64,000 nt of DNA, taken from the NCBI GenBank assembly GCA_020634625.1, contig JACKBJ010000001.1:62001-126000 (forward strand), read 5' to 3'. Within the stretch, counting starts at the first letter, position 1. Each line of letters opens with the position of its first letter. Below are positions 15,509 through 23,630 of this stretch, piece after piece. The DNA comes from Caldilineae bacterium. GTDB taxonomy: Bacteria > Chloroflexota > Anaerolineae > Epilineales > Epilineaceae. Under the pieces are notes generated by a model. The model was not told the DNA's origin, ran no database searches, and saw nothing but the letters and a program-made list of their open reading frames with translations. A program made the translations under genes and the position numbers.

Positions 15509-17635
15509 ATGGACCAGCCGCGCCGCCGCTACCCGCTGGTTTGGCTTGCCCTGATCGCCGCCATCCTGCTCGCGACCGGCATCGGGCGCGCTCGGCTCGA
15601 CGGCTCGGCCGCCGAGGCCCAAGCGCGGGCCTGGCATCTGGTGGCGTGGAGCGCCGTCGGCATGCACGGCATGGACGCCGACTACTCGGTCTACGCGATC
15701 CAGCCGCCACGCAGCGACGTCTATGCCCAGCTGATGGATCCGGCCGGCGGGCTGGTCGATCAACCCGGCGGCTTCACGGTGACCTACGAAGCCGTCGCCG
15801 ACCCTTCGGGGTCGATCAACAGCCGCTCGGCCGACAAGAGCGACTTCTGGCTGCACGCCCGCGCGCTCTTCGACCGGGATCTGCCGGTCGAGACCGGCCT
15901 CGCGGGGAGCCGCATGCCGGGCGCGCCGGGACGGACCGAGCCCATGCGCTGGAACCCGGACTCGGGCACCTGGGCCGCCCTGGGCATCCCGATCACACCG
16001 CTCGACGATGCCGGGGCGCGCCAGCCCTACCCGATCATGCGCTTGATCGCGCGGGATGTCGACGAGCGGCTGCTGGCCAGCGCCGACGTCGTGCTGCCGG
16101 TCTCCGATGAGATCGGCTGCGCCAGCTGCCATGGCTCGGGCAAGAGCGCGCGCGCCGAGCCGGCCGCCGGTTGGGTGCAAGACGCCGATCCCGAGCGGGA
16201 CTACCGCTTGAACATCCTGCGGCTGCACGACGAGCGTCAGGTCGCCAGCCTGGCCTATCGCGCTTCCTTGGCCGCACGCGGCTATCGTCCCGAGGGCCTG
16301 GAAGCCACGGTTCGTCAGGACGGCAAGGCCATCCTATGCGCCGGCTGCCATGCCTCCGAGCCCCTGGCGACAGACGGGCGTCCAGGCAGCCCGGCGCTCT
16401 CGCAAGCCATGCACACGCTGCATGCCCGCGAACGCGATCCCGAGACGGGCCTGCGACTCGACGACATCGACAATCGCCAGGCCTGCTATCGCTGCCATCC
16501 GGGCAACGCGACCCAACACCTGCGCGGTGTCATGGGTCAGGCCGTCGCGGCGAGCGGCGGTCGCGCGATCCAGTGCGAGAGCTGCCATGGGAGCCTCCGC
16601 GAGCTGGCCGATGCCGCGCGCCGACCCTGGATCGACGAGCCGGACTGCGGCAGCTGCCATACCGGCACGGCCACCCAGAACGCGGGCGAGATTCGCTACA
16701 CCACGGTCTGGGACGCCGGCCAGCCGCGCCAGCCGGTTCACCCGACCTTCGCCAACCAGCCCGACCGACCGGTCGACGGCGTCTCGCTCTACCGATCCTC
16801 GACCGGCCATGGCGATCTCTACTGCGCCGCGTGTCACGGACCCAGCCACGCCGAGTACCCCAGCCGCGAAGGCAACGACAACCTGCAGGCCGCGGCGCTC
16901 CAGGGCCACGTCGGCAGTCTGGGCGAGTGCGCGGCCTGCCATGGCGACCAGCCCAGAACCGTGGACGGCGGGCCGCACGGCATGCATCCGACCGACGCGG
17001 ACTGGGCACACGAAGGACACGTGGCGCCGGCGCGGCGCGACCTGGCGGCCTGTCAAGCCTGTCATGGCAGAGACGACCGCGGCACCGTGCTCTCGCGCTC
17101 CTGGTCCCAGCAGACCCTGAACGCGGGCGGCGGCATGTCGCTGCAGCTCTGGCGCGGTTTCCAGGTGGGCTGCTACGGCTGCCATGAGGGACCCCGCACG
17201 GAGCGACGCAGTCGAAATCGGCCGGCACAGGCAGAGGACGGTCGGATGACGACCCATTCCGATCGTCCGGCGACGCTCGGCCTACGAGCCAGCGACCCCG
17301 ACGGCAACGCGCTCGAGCTGCGGATCGTGTCCCAGCCCGGGGCGGGCACCGTCGGCCTGGATGGCAACCAGGCCACCTATTATCCGGCGGCCGGCTGGAC
17401 CGGCACCGAGCAGTTCACCTTCGCCGCATGGGACGGCGCGATCGACTCCAACCTGGCCCGCGTCGAGGTGGTCGTCCTACCCGCGGAAGCGACGCCAACC
17501 CCAGTCGCCGGGCTGCCCACGCCGACGTCGCCCGGCGGCGCGAGCCCGAGTCCCACCGCGAGCTCGGACCCGCCGCCAACCCGCGTCGTGGCCGGGCCGG
17601 CGGTCTATCTGCCGATGCTGGCACGGGGGCGCTAG
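15509..17635 (+). CDS. Exported nine-haem cytochrome c with C-terminal Ig-like domain and YLPML tail
   Basis: The 708-residue product starts with a signal anchor (VWLALIAAILLATGIG). Between residues about 203 and 557 it has nine CxxCH haem c sites (CASCH, CAGCH, CYRCH, CESCH, CGSCH, CAACH twice, CQACH, CYGCH), with extra histidines that could be distal ligands. A beta-sandwich of the 'GNALELRIVSQPGAGTVGLDG' cadherin/Ig type (about 580-660), a Pro/Thr/Ser linker and the ending VYLPMLARGR follow. It should carry electrons outside the membrane. The donor and acceptor are unknown, and no quinol oxidase or cytochrome maturation gene is adjacent. The start is supported by GGAGGA 9 nt upstream. Confidence 0.85.
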   Translation: MDQPRRRYPLVWLALIAAILLATGIGRARLDGSAAEAQARAWHLVAWSAVGMHGMDADYSVYAIQPPRSDVYAQLMDPAGGLVDQPGGFTVTYEAVADPSGSINSRSADKSDFWLHARALFDRDLPVETGLAGSRMPGAPGRTEPMRWNPDSGTWAALGIPITPLDDAGARQPYPIMRLIARDVDERLLASADVVLPVSDEIGCASCHGSGKSARAEPAAGWVQDADPERDYRLNILRLHDERQVASLAYRASLAARGYRPEGLEATVRQDGKAILCAGCHASEPLATDGRPGSPALSQAMHTLHARERDPETGLRLDDIDNRQACYRCHPGNATQHLRGVMGQAVAASGGRAIQCESCHGSLRELADAARRPWIDEPDCGSCHTGTATQNAGEIRYTTVWDAGQPRQPVHPTFANQPDRPVDGVSLYRSSTGHGDLYCAACHGPSHAEYPSREGNDNLQAAALQGHVGSLGECAACHGDQPRTVDGGPHGMHPTDADWAHEGHVAPARRDLAACQACHGRDDRGTVLSRSWSQQTLNAGGGMSLQLWRGFQVGCYGCHEGPRTERRSRNRPAQAEDGRMTTHSDRPATLGLRASDPDGNALELRIVSQPGAGTVGLDGNQATYYPAAGWTGTEQFTFAAWDGAIDSNLARVEVVVLPAEATPTPVAGLPTPTSPGGASPSPTASSDPPPTRVVAGPAVYLPMLARGR

Positions 17636-17710
17636 GTGCCCGCACGCTGGCTCGGTGCAGGCTCGCGCCGGTGCCGGCCCGATCTCGGCCGGATGCCGCG
17701 CAACCGCGGC

Positions 17711-18310
17711 TCAGACCGGTAGGCCGACCTCGGCCAGCAGCTGCCACAGCTCGTCGCGGCCCTCACCGGCGGTGGCCGAGGTCAGGATGACGGGAACATC
17801 CAGTCCCGCTGCGTGCAGCGCGGCGACGGTGCGCTGCAGCGACTCGGTCTGTTGCCGCGCCGAGATCTTGTCCGACTTGGTCAACACCACGATGTAGGGC
17901 ACCTCCGCGACCTGGGACATGAAGTCCATCAGACCGGTGTCGATCGGCGTCGGCGGATGGCGACTGTCGATCAGGTGCAACACGCAGCGAGGCGCCGCAT
18001 GCTCCGCGAGGTAGCGCTCGATCAGCTCGGCCCAGCGCTGGCGCTGCCGCTTGGCTGCCTTCGCATAGCCGAGACCCGGAAGGTCGACCAGGAAGAAGCG
18101 GTCGTTGATGCGGAAGAAGTTGATCTCCCGGGTCTTGCCGGGCGTGCTCGACGTCCGCGCCACCGGCTTGCGCCGGCCGAGCAGAAAGTTGATCAGCGTG
18201 CTCTTGCCGACGTTCGAGCGGCCGACCAATGCGAGCTCGGGCAGCCCCTCCTTCGGCAGGTCGTCGAAGTCGACGACCCCTTTGACGAACTCGATCGACT
18301 CGACCTTCAC
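17711..18310 (-). CDS. engB: Ribosome biogenesis GTPase EngB (YsxC/YihA)
   Basis: This 199-residue TRAFAC GTPase is needed for late 50S subunit assembly. G1 is GRSNVGKST, G2 is around TPGKT, G3 is DLPGLG and G4 is TKSD. The domain fills the protein, as is typical. The start is GTG with GAGGTGG a few nt upstream. The gene is convergent with the cytochrome gene, and no intrinsic terminator with a T tract is visible between them. Confidence 0.96.
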   Translation of the reverse strand: MKVESIEFVKGVVDFDDLPKEGLPELALVGRSNVGKSTLINFLLGRRKPVARTSSTPGKTREINFFRINDRFFLVDLPGLGYAKAAKRQRQRWAELIERYLAEHAAPRCVLHLIDSRHPPTPIDTGLMDFMSQVAEVPYIVVLTKSDKISARQQTESLQRTVAALHAAGLDVPVILTSATAGEGRDELWQLLAEVGLPV

Positions 18311-18356
18311 GGGCCACCTCGCCTGGTCGGCGCCCGATCGGCCGCCGCGAAGCCCG

Positions 18357-18386
18357 ATTGTATCGCGTCACGGCGGACCCCGCCAG
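18357..18386 (-). promoter_or_regulatory. engB promoter
   Basis: TACAAT (18362-18357) with CTGGCG (18386-18381) 18 bp upstream. The -10 is good and the -35 is weak. Confidence 0.45.
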
Positions 18387-18426
18387 GGTTCGCGTCGAAG
18401 CCGGCGACGCGTCTCGGTCGATTCGC

Positions 18427-21400
18427 CTAGCGACAGGGTAGCGACCAGGCAATGGCCTGGTAGACCGCGCTGAGCGCACGCTGATCGGGCGCATAGCTGT
18501 AGCGGCCCGGCGCTCCGGCGATCTCGATCAGCAAGGCGCCGTCGGCGTCCGCTCCGAGCCCGATGGTGAAGACGAAGAGCCCGGCTGCGCGCAGCGCCTG
18601 CACCTCGGCCTGGACCGCGGCCTCCGTGCCGCCAGCCGGTCGACCATCGGTCAGGAGCACGATGACGGGCAGGTTGCGCGGATCGTGCCCCGGACCGCTC
18701 AGCTCGGCGCGCGCCGCGGCCAGGCCCAGGTCGATGCGCGTGCCCGGAGAACGCGGCAGGCGACCCAGCGCCGCCTGGAGCGCCGCCCGATCGCCGGTCA
18801 GGCCTTGGACCTGCGTCGCCTCGCCGTTGAAGCCGACGATCGCGGCTCGATCCGCCGGCAATGCCAGGAAGCCCAGGAAGTCGCGCGCGGCTCGCACGGC
18901 CGCTTCGAGCTTCGACTGGCCGTCGGCGGTGTTGCGATCGTCCATGCTGCTGGAGGTGTCGATCAGCACGACGATGTCCGAGCGCTGTTCCGGGCACTCG
19001 CGCTGGAACAGGGCCGGCAGGTAGGCCACGCGGCTGCCGTACACCTCCACTTCCGGCACCGGGAAGATCACGCGGCCGGCGAAGCCGATGCCGTCGACGT
19101 AGTCGCCCGCGGCCGCGACGTTGGTGGGCCAGGTGCCGACCTGCTGCGGCAGCAGCTGGTAGCGGAGCTCGAAGCCGGCAGGGCTGGTACGCCCCAGGGT
19201 CCAGGTCAGACGCCGTCCGTCCCAACGCGCCGGGGGACGAGCCGAGTCGGTGACGTAGGTCATGTTGCTCGGGATCTCGTCGATCACCGTGATCGTCTCC
19301 AGCAGGCTGGCGGTCACCAGGCGGCGGGCGATGCCGCGGTAGATCCTGGCCAGCTCGGCGGCTCCGGGCGCCTCGAAATAGCGCGCCGCGTCACCGGCCA
19401 TCTCGCGCATCAACGCGCGATCGATGTCGCCGCCCAGGCCGATCGTGTACAGCGCGACGCCGGCCTCGCGGGTGAGCCTGGCTTCGTCGCGCGCCTGACC
19501 GATCGGGTCGAACCCACCTTCCGGCTTCCCGTCGGTCAGCAGCACGATGGCCTTGGCCGCGCCGGGCCGCGCGCGTCGCCCCAAGAGCTCGTCCCGCGCC
19601 TCGGCCAGGGCGCCGGCGATGTTGGTACCGCCTCCGGCGCTGGCGCTCGAGATCGCGCGCATCAGCGCCAACGGGTCGTCGGTCAAGCGCTGCGCCAGGT
19701 CGATCTGGGTGGCGAAAAGCAGGGCCCCGGCCTGGACCTGCCGATAGTCGAGCTCGGCGACGAAGTCGATCGCCGCCGCGCGGGCCGCCTCGAGCTTGGG
19801 GCCCTCCATCGATCCCGACTGGTCCAAGACCAGCAGCACGTCCAGCGCAAGCGCCTCGCTGGGGCAGTCCCCACTGAGCCGGAGCGTGACCTCGACCGGC
19901 TCGCCCGATGCCACCCGCGCCGGCGCCGCGACCTTGTCGGGCAGCAGATCGCAGCGATCGCCGGGCCGGGGAGGCCGCGGCGCGTCGAGTCCCGGCGCCA
20001 GCGCATAGCCGAAGATGCGATCGCCGAGCCCGTCGGCCACCAGCACCACGCCGCTCGGTGCGACGTCCAGGTCGACCGGCGCGCCAGAAGGCGCGCCGTC
20101 CCATGCCGCACGCAGGCTGCCGGCCGCGTCGAACTTCCAGATCCAACCGTCGTCGGTCAGGGCGAACCATCCGGCTCCGTCTCGCGAGGCCGCCAGGCGC
20201 GTGACCTGGCCGGGCGCCGCCCAGCGCGCCAGCTCGGAACCGTCATCGGCCAGGAGCCGGAGCTGGCCGCTGGCGCGATCGGCCAGCAGCAGGCTGCCGG
20301 CGGCAGCCGCGATGTCGACCAGCAGGCCGTCGACCGCGATCTCCACCGCCGGTCCGGGCCGCCCCTGCGCGTCTCGGCCATCCGGCCCGAAGCGCAGCAG
20401 CCTGCCGCGGGCGCTGTCGAGCACCCAGAGCCCGTCACCGGCCCGCGCGCCGGCGGCCAGCCAGGCGTCGAAGCTCGGCAGCTCCCAGCGCCAACGCAGA
20501 TCGCCACGGTCCGAGACCCGGCGCAGGCCATGACCGCTGACGATGTAGACGTCGCCGCCGGGTGCCGCCACCAGGTCGACCGCATCGTCGGCGCGCGCCT
20601 GCGCGCCCGGCCGGCCCGCCGCCAGCCAGCGCTGCACCCGCGGCCATCCGTCCGCCAGGAATGCCCCGCCGTCCTCGGTCGCCGCCACCCGCCTCGGTCC
20701 GTCCAGGCTGCCGGCGGCAACCGGGAGGTCGCCCCAGAACTGGGTCGTCGAGCCGGCGCCGAAGGCGCGGTCGAGCTGGCTTCGGCGGGGATAGCCGAGC
20801 ACGCCCGAGGATAGCGCCCAGGCGTCGTTCTGGGCGGCGACCAGGCCTTCACCGGGGCCGATCGCGATGCCGGCCAGACCGACGGGACGATCGGCGCGGA
20901 AGCTGAGCTGTCCGCGCTCGTAGATCGAGATGCCGCCGCTGGTCGCGGCATACACGCCGTCGCCGCTGGAGGCCAGGTCGAAGGCGGTGTAGTCGTCGCT
21001 CTCGTTGGGCGGTGCCAGGCTGCGGACGAGAGCACCGGCAGCGCTCAGGCGCAGGATTCGGTTGGCCCCGATGTCCGCAACCAGCAGCTCGCCGGTGACC
21101 GGGTCGAGGTCGAGGCCACGCGGCGCGACCAGAGGAGCGCCGCCCTGCCCGTCGGGCCCCCAACGGGCCTGAAGCACCCCGGCGCGATCGAGCACCGTGA
21201 TGCGCGGCGCCTCGGCATCCGACACGTAGACCAGACCGGCCTCGGACGCGGCGATGCCATGCGGCCGGCCCAGGCGCTCCCAGGTGGCCAGAAAGCGGCC
21301 GCTCGACGCGTCGAAGACCTGGACGCGCCCGTTGCCGGCATCGACCACGTAGGCCCGTCCGTCGGCGACCGCGACGTCGGTGGGCGCGTTCAGCTGACCG

Positions 21401-21699
21401 GCGAGCGTCCCCGGGGCACCGAAGCGCAGGCGCGGTGTGCCCTGCGCGTCCAGCACCTCGATCGAAGCGTTGGCGCGATCGACGACGAAGACCTGGTCGT
21501 CCGCGACGTCGACGCCGGCCACCGTGCCGAACTCGCCCGGCTGTCGCGGTTGCGGGTCGGGCAGCCAGGTGCTGATCCGAGCGTAGGCCTCGGGCGGCGG
21601 GCCGGCCTGGGCCTGGGCGGGCCAGGGCCGCTGCGAGCCAGCGAGCAGCAAGCCGAGCAGCAAGCCGCTCGGGAGGAGGCGCGGAGGGAAGGCGCGCAT
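18427..21699 (-). CDS. Exported NHL-repeat protein with two vWA domains
   Basis: The 1090-residue protein has a signal peptide (about 1-30, LLPSGLLLGLLLAG). An NHL/beta-propeller region (about 45-560) follows, with repeats of the 'GxVxVxDxxNxRIxVF' kind. A first vWA domain (about 590-790) has MIDAS DQSGSM, then comes a beta-rich 'DUF11-like' stretch and an internal AYLPALF. A second vWA domain (about 890-1085) has MIDAS DTSSSM. The vWA domains bind divalent metal and protein ligands, so an adhesion or sensory surface role is likely but not proven. I use the ATG at 21699 because GGAGTG lies just upstream and a signal peptide follows at once. The longer frame to 22005 overlaps the pgi 3' end. 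Confidence 0.8.
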   Translation of the reverse strand: MRAFPPRLLPSGLLLGLLLAGSQRPWPAQAQAGPPPEAYARISTWLPDPQPRQPGEFGTVAGVDVADDQVFVVDRANASIEVLDAQGTPRLRFGAPGTLAGQLNAPTDVAVADGRAYVVDAGNGRVQVFDASSGRFLATWERLGRPHGIAASEAGLVYVSDAEAPRITVLDRAGVLQARWGPDGQGGAPLVAPRGLDLDPVTGELLVADIGANRILRLSAAGALVRSLAPPNESDDYTAFDLASSGDGVYAATSGGISIYERGQLSFRADRPVGLAGIAIGPGEGLVAAQNDAWALSSGVLGYPRRSQLDRAFGAGSTTQFWGDLPVAAGSLDGPRRVAATEDGGAFLADGWPRVQRWLAAGRPGAQARADDAVDLVAAPGGDVYIVSGHGLRRVSDRGDLRWRWELPSFDAWLAAGARAGDGLWVLDSARGRLLRFGPDGRDAQGRPGPAVEIAVDGLLVDIAAAAGSLLLADRASGQLRLLADDGSELARWAAPGQVTRLAASRDGAGWFALTDDGWIWKFDAAGSLRAAWDGAPSGAPVDLDVAPSGVVLVADGLGDRIFGYALAPGLDAPRPPRPGDRCDLLPDKVAAPARVASGEPVEVTLRLSGDCPSEALALDVLLVLDQSGSMEGPKLEAARAAAIDFVAELDYRQVQAGALLFATQIDLAQRLTDDPLALMRAISSASAGGGTNIAGALAEARDELLGRRARPGAAKAIVLLTDGKPEGGFDPIGQARDEARLTREAGVALYTIGLGGDIDRALMREMAGDAARYFEAPGAAELARIYRGIARRLVTASLLETITVIDEIPSNMTYVTDSARPPARWDGRRLTWTLGRTSPAGFELRYQLLPQQVGTWPTNVAAAGDYVDGIGFAGRVIFPVPEVEVYGSRVAYLPALFQRECPEQRSDIVVLIDTSSSMDDRNTADGQSKLEAAVRAARDFLGFLALPADRAAIVGFNGEATQVQGLTGDRAALQAALGRLPRSPGTRIDLGLAAARAELSGPGHDPRNLPVIVLLTDGRPAGGTEAAVQAEVQALRAAGLFVFTIGLGADADGALLIEIAGAPGRYSYAPDQRALSAVYQAIAWSLPCR

Positions 21700-21857
21700 G
21701 GGAACACTCCTAGGGGATGACCAGGGAAGGTCCGACTTCGGGCGATGCGCATCGCGGGACCGGAGCGGCCTGGGACGGGCCACCCGTAGATGATAACACC
21801 GGTGCCTGACGGAGGATCGCCCCACAGGCCGACATGGCCCGCGCGCCCGGTGAGCGC

Positions 21858-23594
21858 TCAGAGGCGCTGGAGCGCCAGGCGACGGATCGCCACCTCGGGA
21901 GGTCCGGCCAGGTGCAAGCGCATCAAGGGCCGCCCGGCGGCCTCGAGCGCCGCCGCGTCGCCAGCAGCCTGTGCGCGCTCCAGGATGCCGAAGCTCAGGC
22001 CGCATTCTCGGGCGCCGAAGGCATCCGGGATCTCGATCTCGATGCCCGGATCGGCGCTCAACTGCAGGAATCGGCCGCGTCCGGCATCGCCCTTGTGAAG
22101 CTGGCCGGTCGAATGCAGAAAGCGCGGTCCGTAGCCGACCGTCACTGCCTGACCCGTCGCCAGGGTCACCGCGTCGCGCAGACAGGCCAGGGCTTCATCG
22201 GTCGCTGGTCGTCGGGGCAGCCAGGCCTGAATCGCCAGGTAGCCCCCGGCCACCGACCGACCGGGGCTCGCGAAGCGCCAGAAGGCCTCGGCCGGGCTTC
22301 GGCCGGCGAGGTTGCCACCGAAAGCCGCCGTCCCGTCCTCGCCGACCAGCCGTGGAGCGGGCTGCTCGAGACGTCCCTGCGCGCGATAGGCCTCCACGGC
22401 CGCACGCGCCTGGCGCTTGGCGGCTTCGACGTCCGGCTGGTCGAAGGGATTCACCCGCAGCTGCCAGGCAGCGACCGCCGTCGCCATCTCCCAGAGAAGG
22501 AACTGCGCGCCGAGCGCATCGGGCTCGGCCAGGCGGAGCCGGATCAGGGGCTGGCCAGCGCCGATCAGTGCGTCACGGAGGGCGTCCTCGCCGGGTTGCG
22601 GCTGGGCCTCGACGAGCTGGACGAAGAGCCGATCGGAGGCGTAGCGTCGGGCCGGCCAGACCGCTTCGCCGACGATCGGCAGGATGCCCTGTCCCGACTT
22701 GCCGGTGCTCTCGGCCACCAGCTGCTCGATCCAATCCCCGAGCCGCGCGAACCGCGGTGGCAGCAGCAGGGTCAGCTTGTCTCGACCCAGTCGCGCCAGG
22801 CTCCCCAGGCAGGCGCCGAGCACGGCCGCCGGATTGGCCTCGAGCGCGATCGGCCCGTCGGCGATCCGGCCGGCCTCGGCCCGCGCACTCGCCGCCATCG
22901 TCGCCGCGGCTTCCAGCAGGCGGTCCACATCGAGGCCCAGCAGGGTCGCGGGCAGCACGCCGAACGGCGAGAGCGCCGAGTAGCGCCCTCCGATGTCGGG
23001 ATCGCCATGCGCCACGGCGCGGAATCCCAGCTGCCTGGCCTCGTCCTCGAGCGGGCTGCCGGGATCGGTGATGGCGAGAAACTGGCGCGCCGCGGCCTCC
23101 GCGCCGCGTCGCTCCGCCAGCTGCCCGAAGAAGTAGCGCGCCAACGCCATGGTTTCGACCGTGGTTCCCGACTTCGACGCCACCACGAACAGGCAGCGCT
23201 CGAGGTCGAGCGTGGCTTCGACGTCGCGGATCGCGGCCGGATCGGTGCTGTCCAGAATGCGGAGCGCCAAGCAGTCCGCCTCCGCGTCGAAGGCGCTGCT
23301 CAGGAGCTCGGGCGCCAGGCTCGAGCCGCCCATCCCCAAGAGCAGGGCCTCGCGAAGTCCATCGGCGCGACAGCCCTGGGCCAGCGACCGGTATCCCGGC
23401 ACGACCGCCGGCATCCCGTCGATGCCGTCGAGCCAGCCCAGGCGATCGACGATCTCGGTCGGTTCGAGCGACCAGAGCCGATGGTCCCGCGCCCAGATGC
23501 GCTCGATGACCGATTCGCCGGCCAGGGCGGCGAGCGCCGCCTCGGCCGGCCTGCGATAGGCGCCCAGGTGCAGCTCGAGCGGCGGAGCGTCCAT
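21858..23594 (-). CDS. pgi: Glucose-6-phosphate isomerase
   Basis: This 578-residue PGI-fold enzyme interconverts glucose-6-phosphate and fructose-6-phosphate. Visible motifs are LLGMGGSSLAPE (about residue 87), the sugar-phosphate loop SKSGTTVETM (about 140), ESTGKSGQGILP (about 293) and a C-terminal region with LHKGDAGRG. The form is like the isomerase half of the transaldolase/PGI fusions known in some bacteria; no transaldolase domain is attached here. The ATG at 23594 is preceded by AAGGAGA, 36 bp after pheT. It is therefore probably the third gene of the pheS-pheT-pgi unit. Confidence 0.9.
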   Translation of the reverse strand: MDAPPLELHLGAYRRPAEAALAALAGESVIERIWARDHRLWSLEPTEIVDRLGWLDGIDGMPAVVPGYRSLAQGCRADGLREALLLGMGGSSLAPELLSSAFDAEADCLALRILDSTDPAAIRDVEATLDLERCLFVVASKSGTTVETMALARYFFGQLAERRGAEAAARQFLAITDPGSPLEDEARQLGFRAVAHGDPDIGGRYSALSPFGVLPATLLGLDVDRLLEAAATMAASARAEAGRIADGPIALEANPAAVLGACLGSLARLGRDKLTLLLPPRFARLGDWIEQLVAESTGKSGQGILPIVGEAVWPARRYASDRLFVQLVEAQPQPGEDALRDALIGAGQPLIRLRLAEPDALGAQFLLWEMATAVAAWQLRVNPFDQPDVEAAKRQARAAVEAYRAQGRLEQPAPRLVGEDGTAAFGGNLAGRSPAEAFWRFASPGRSVAGGYLAIQAWLPRRPATDEALACLRDAVTLATGQAVTVGYGPRFLHSTGQLHKGDAGRGRFLQLSADPGIEIEIPDAFGARECGLSFGILERAQAAGDAAALEAAGRPLMRLHLAGPPEVAIRRLALQRL

Positions 23595-23630
23595 GCCTGT
23601 CTCCTTCTGGAACGGCGAAGCCCCTGGCGA

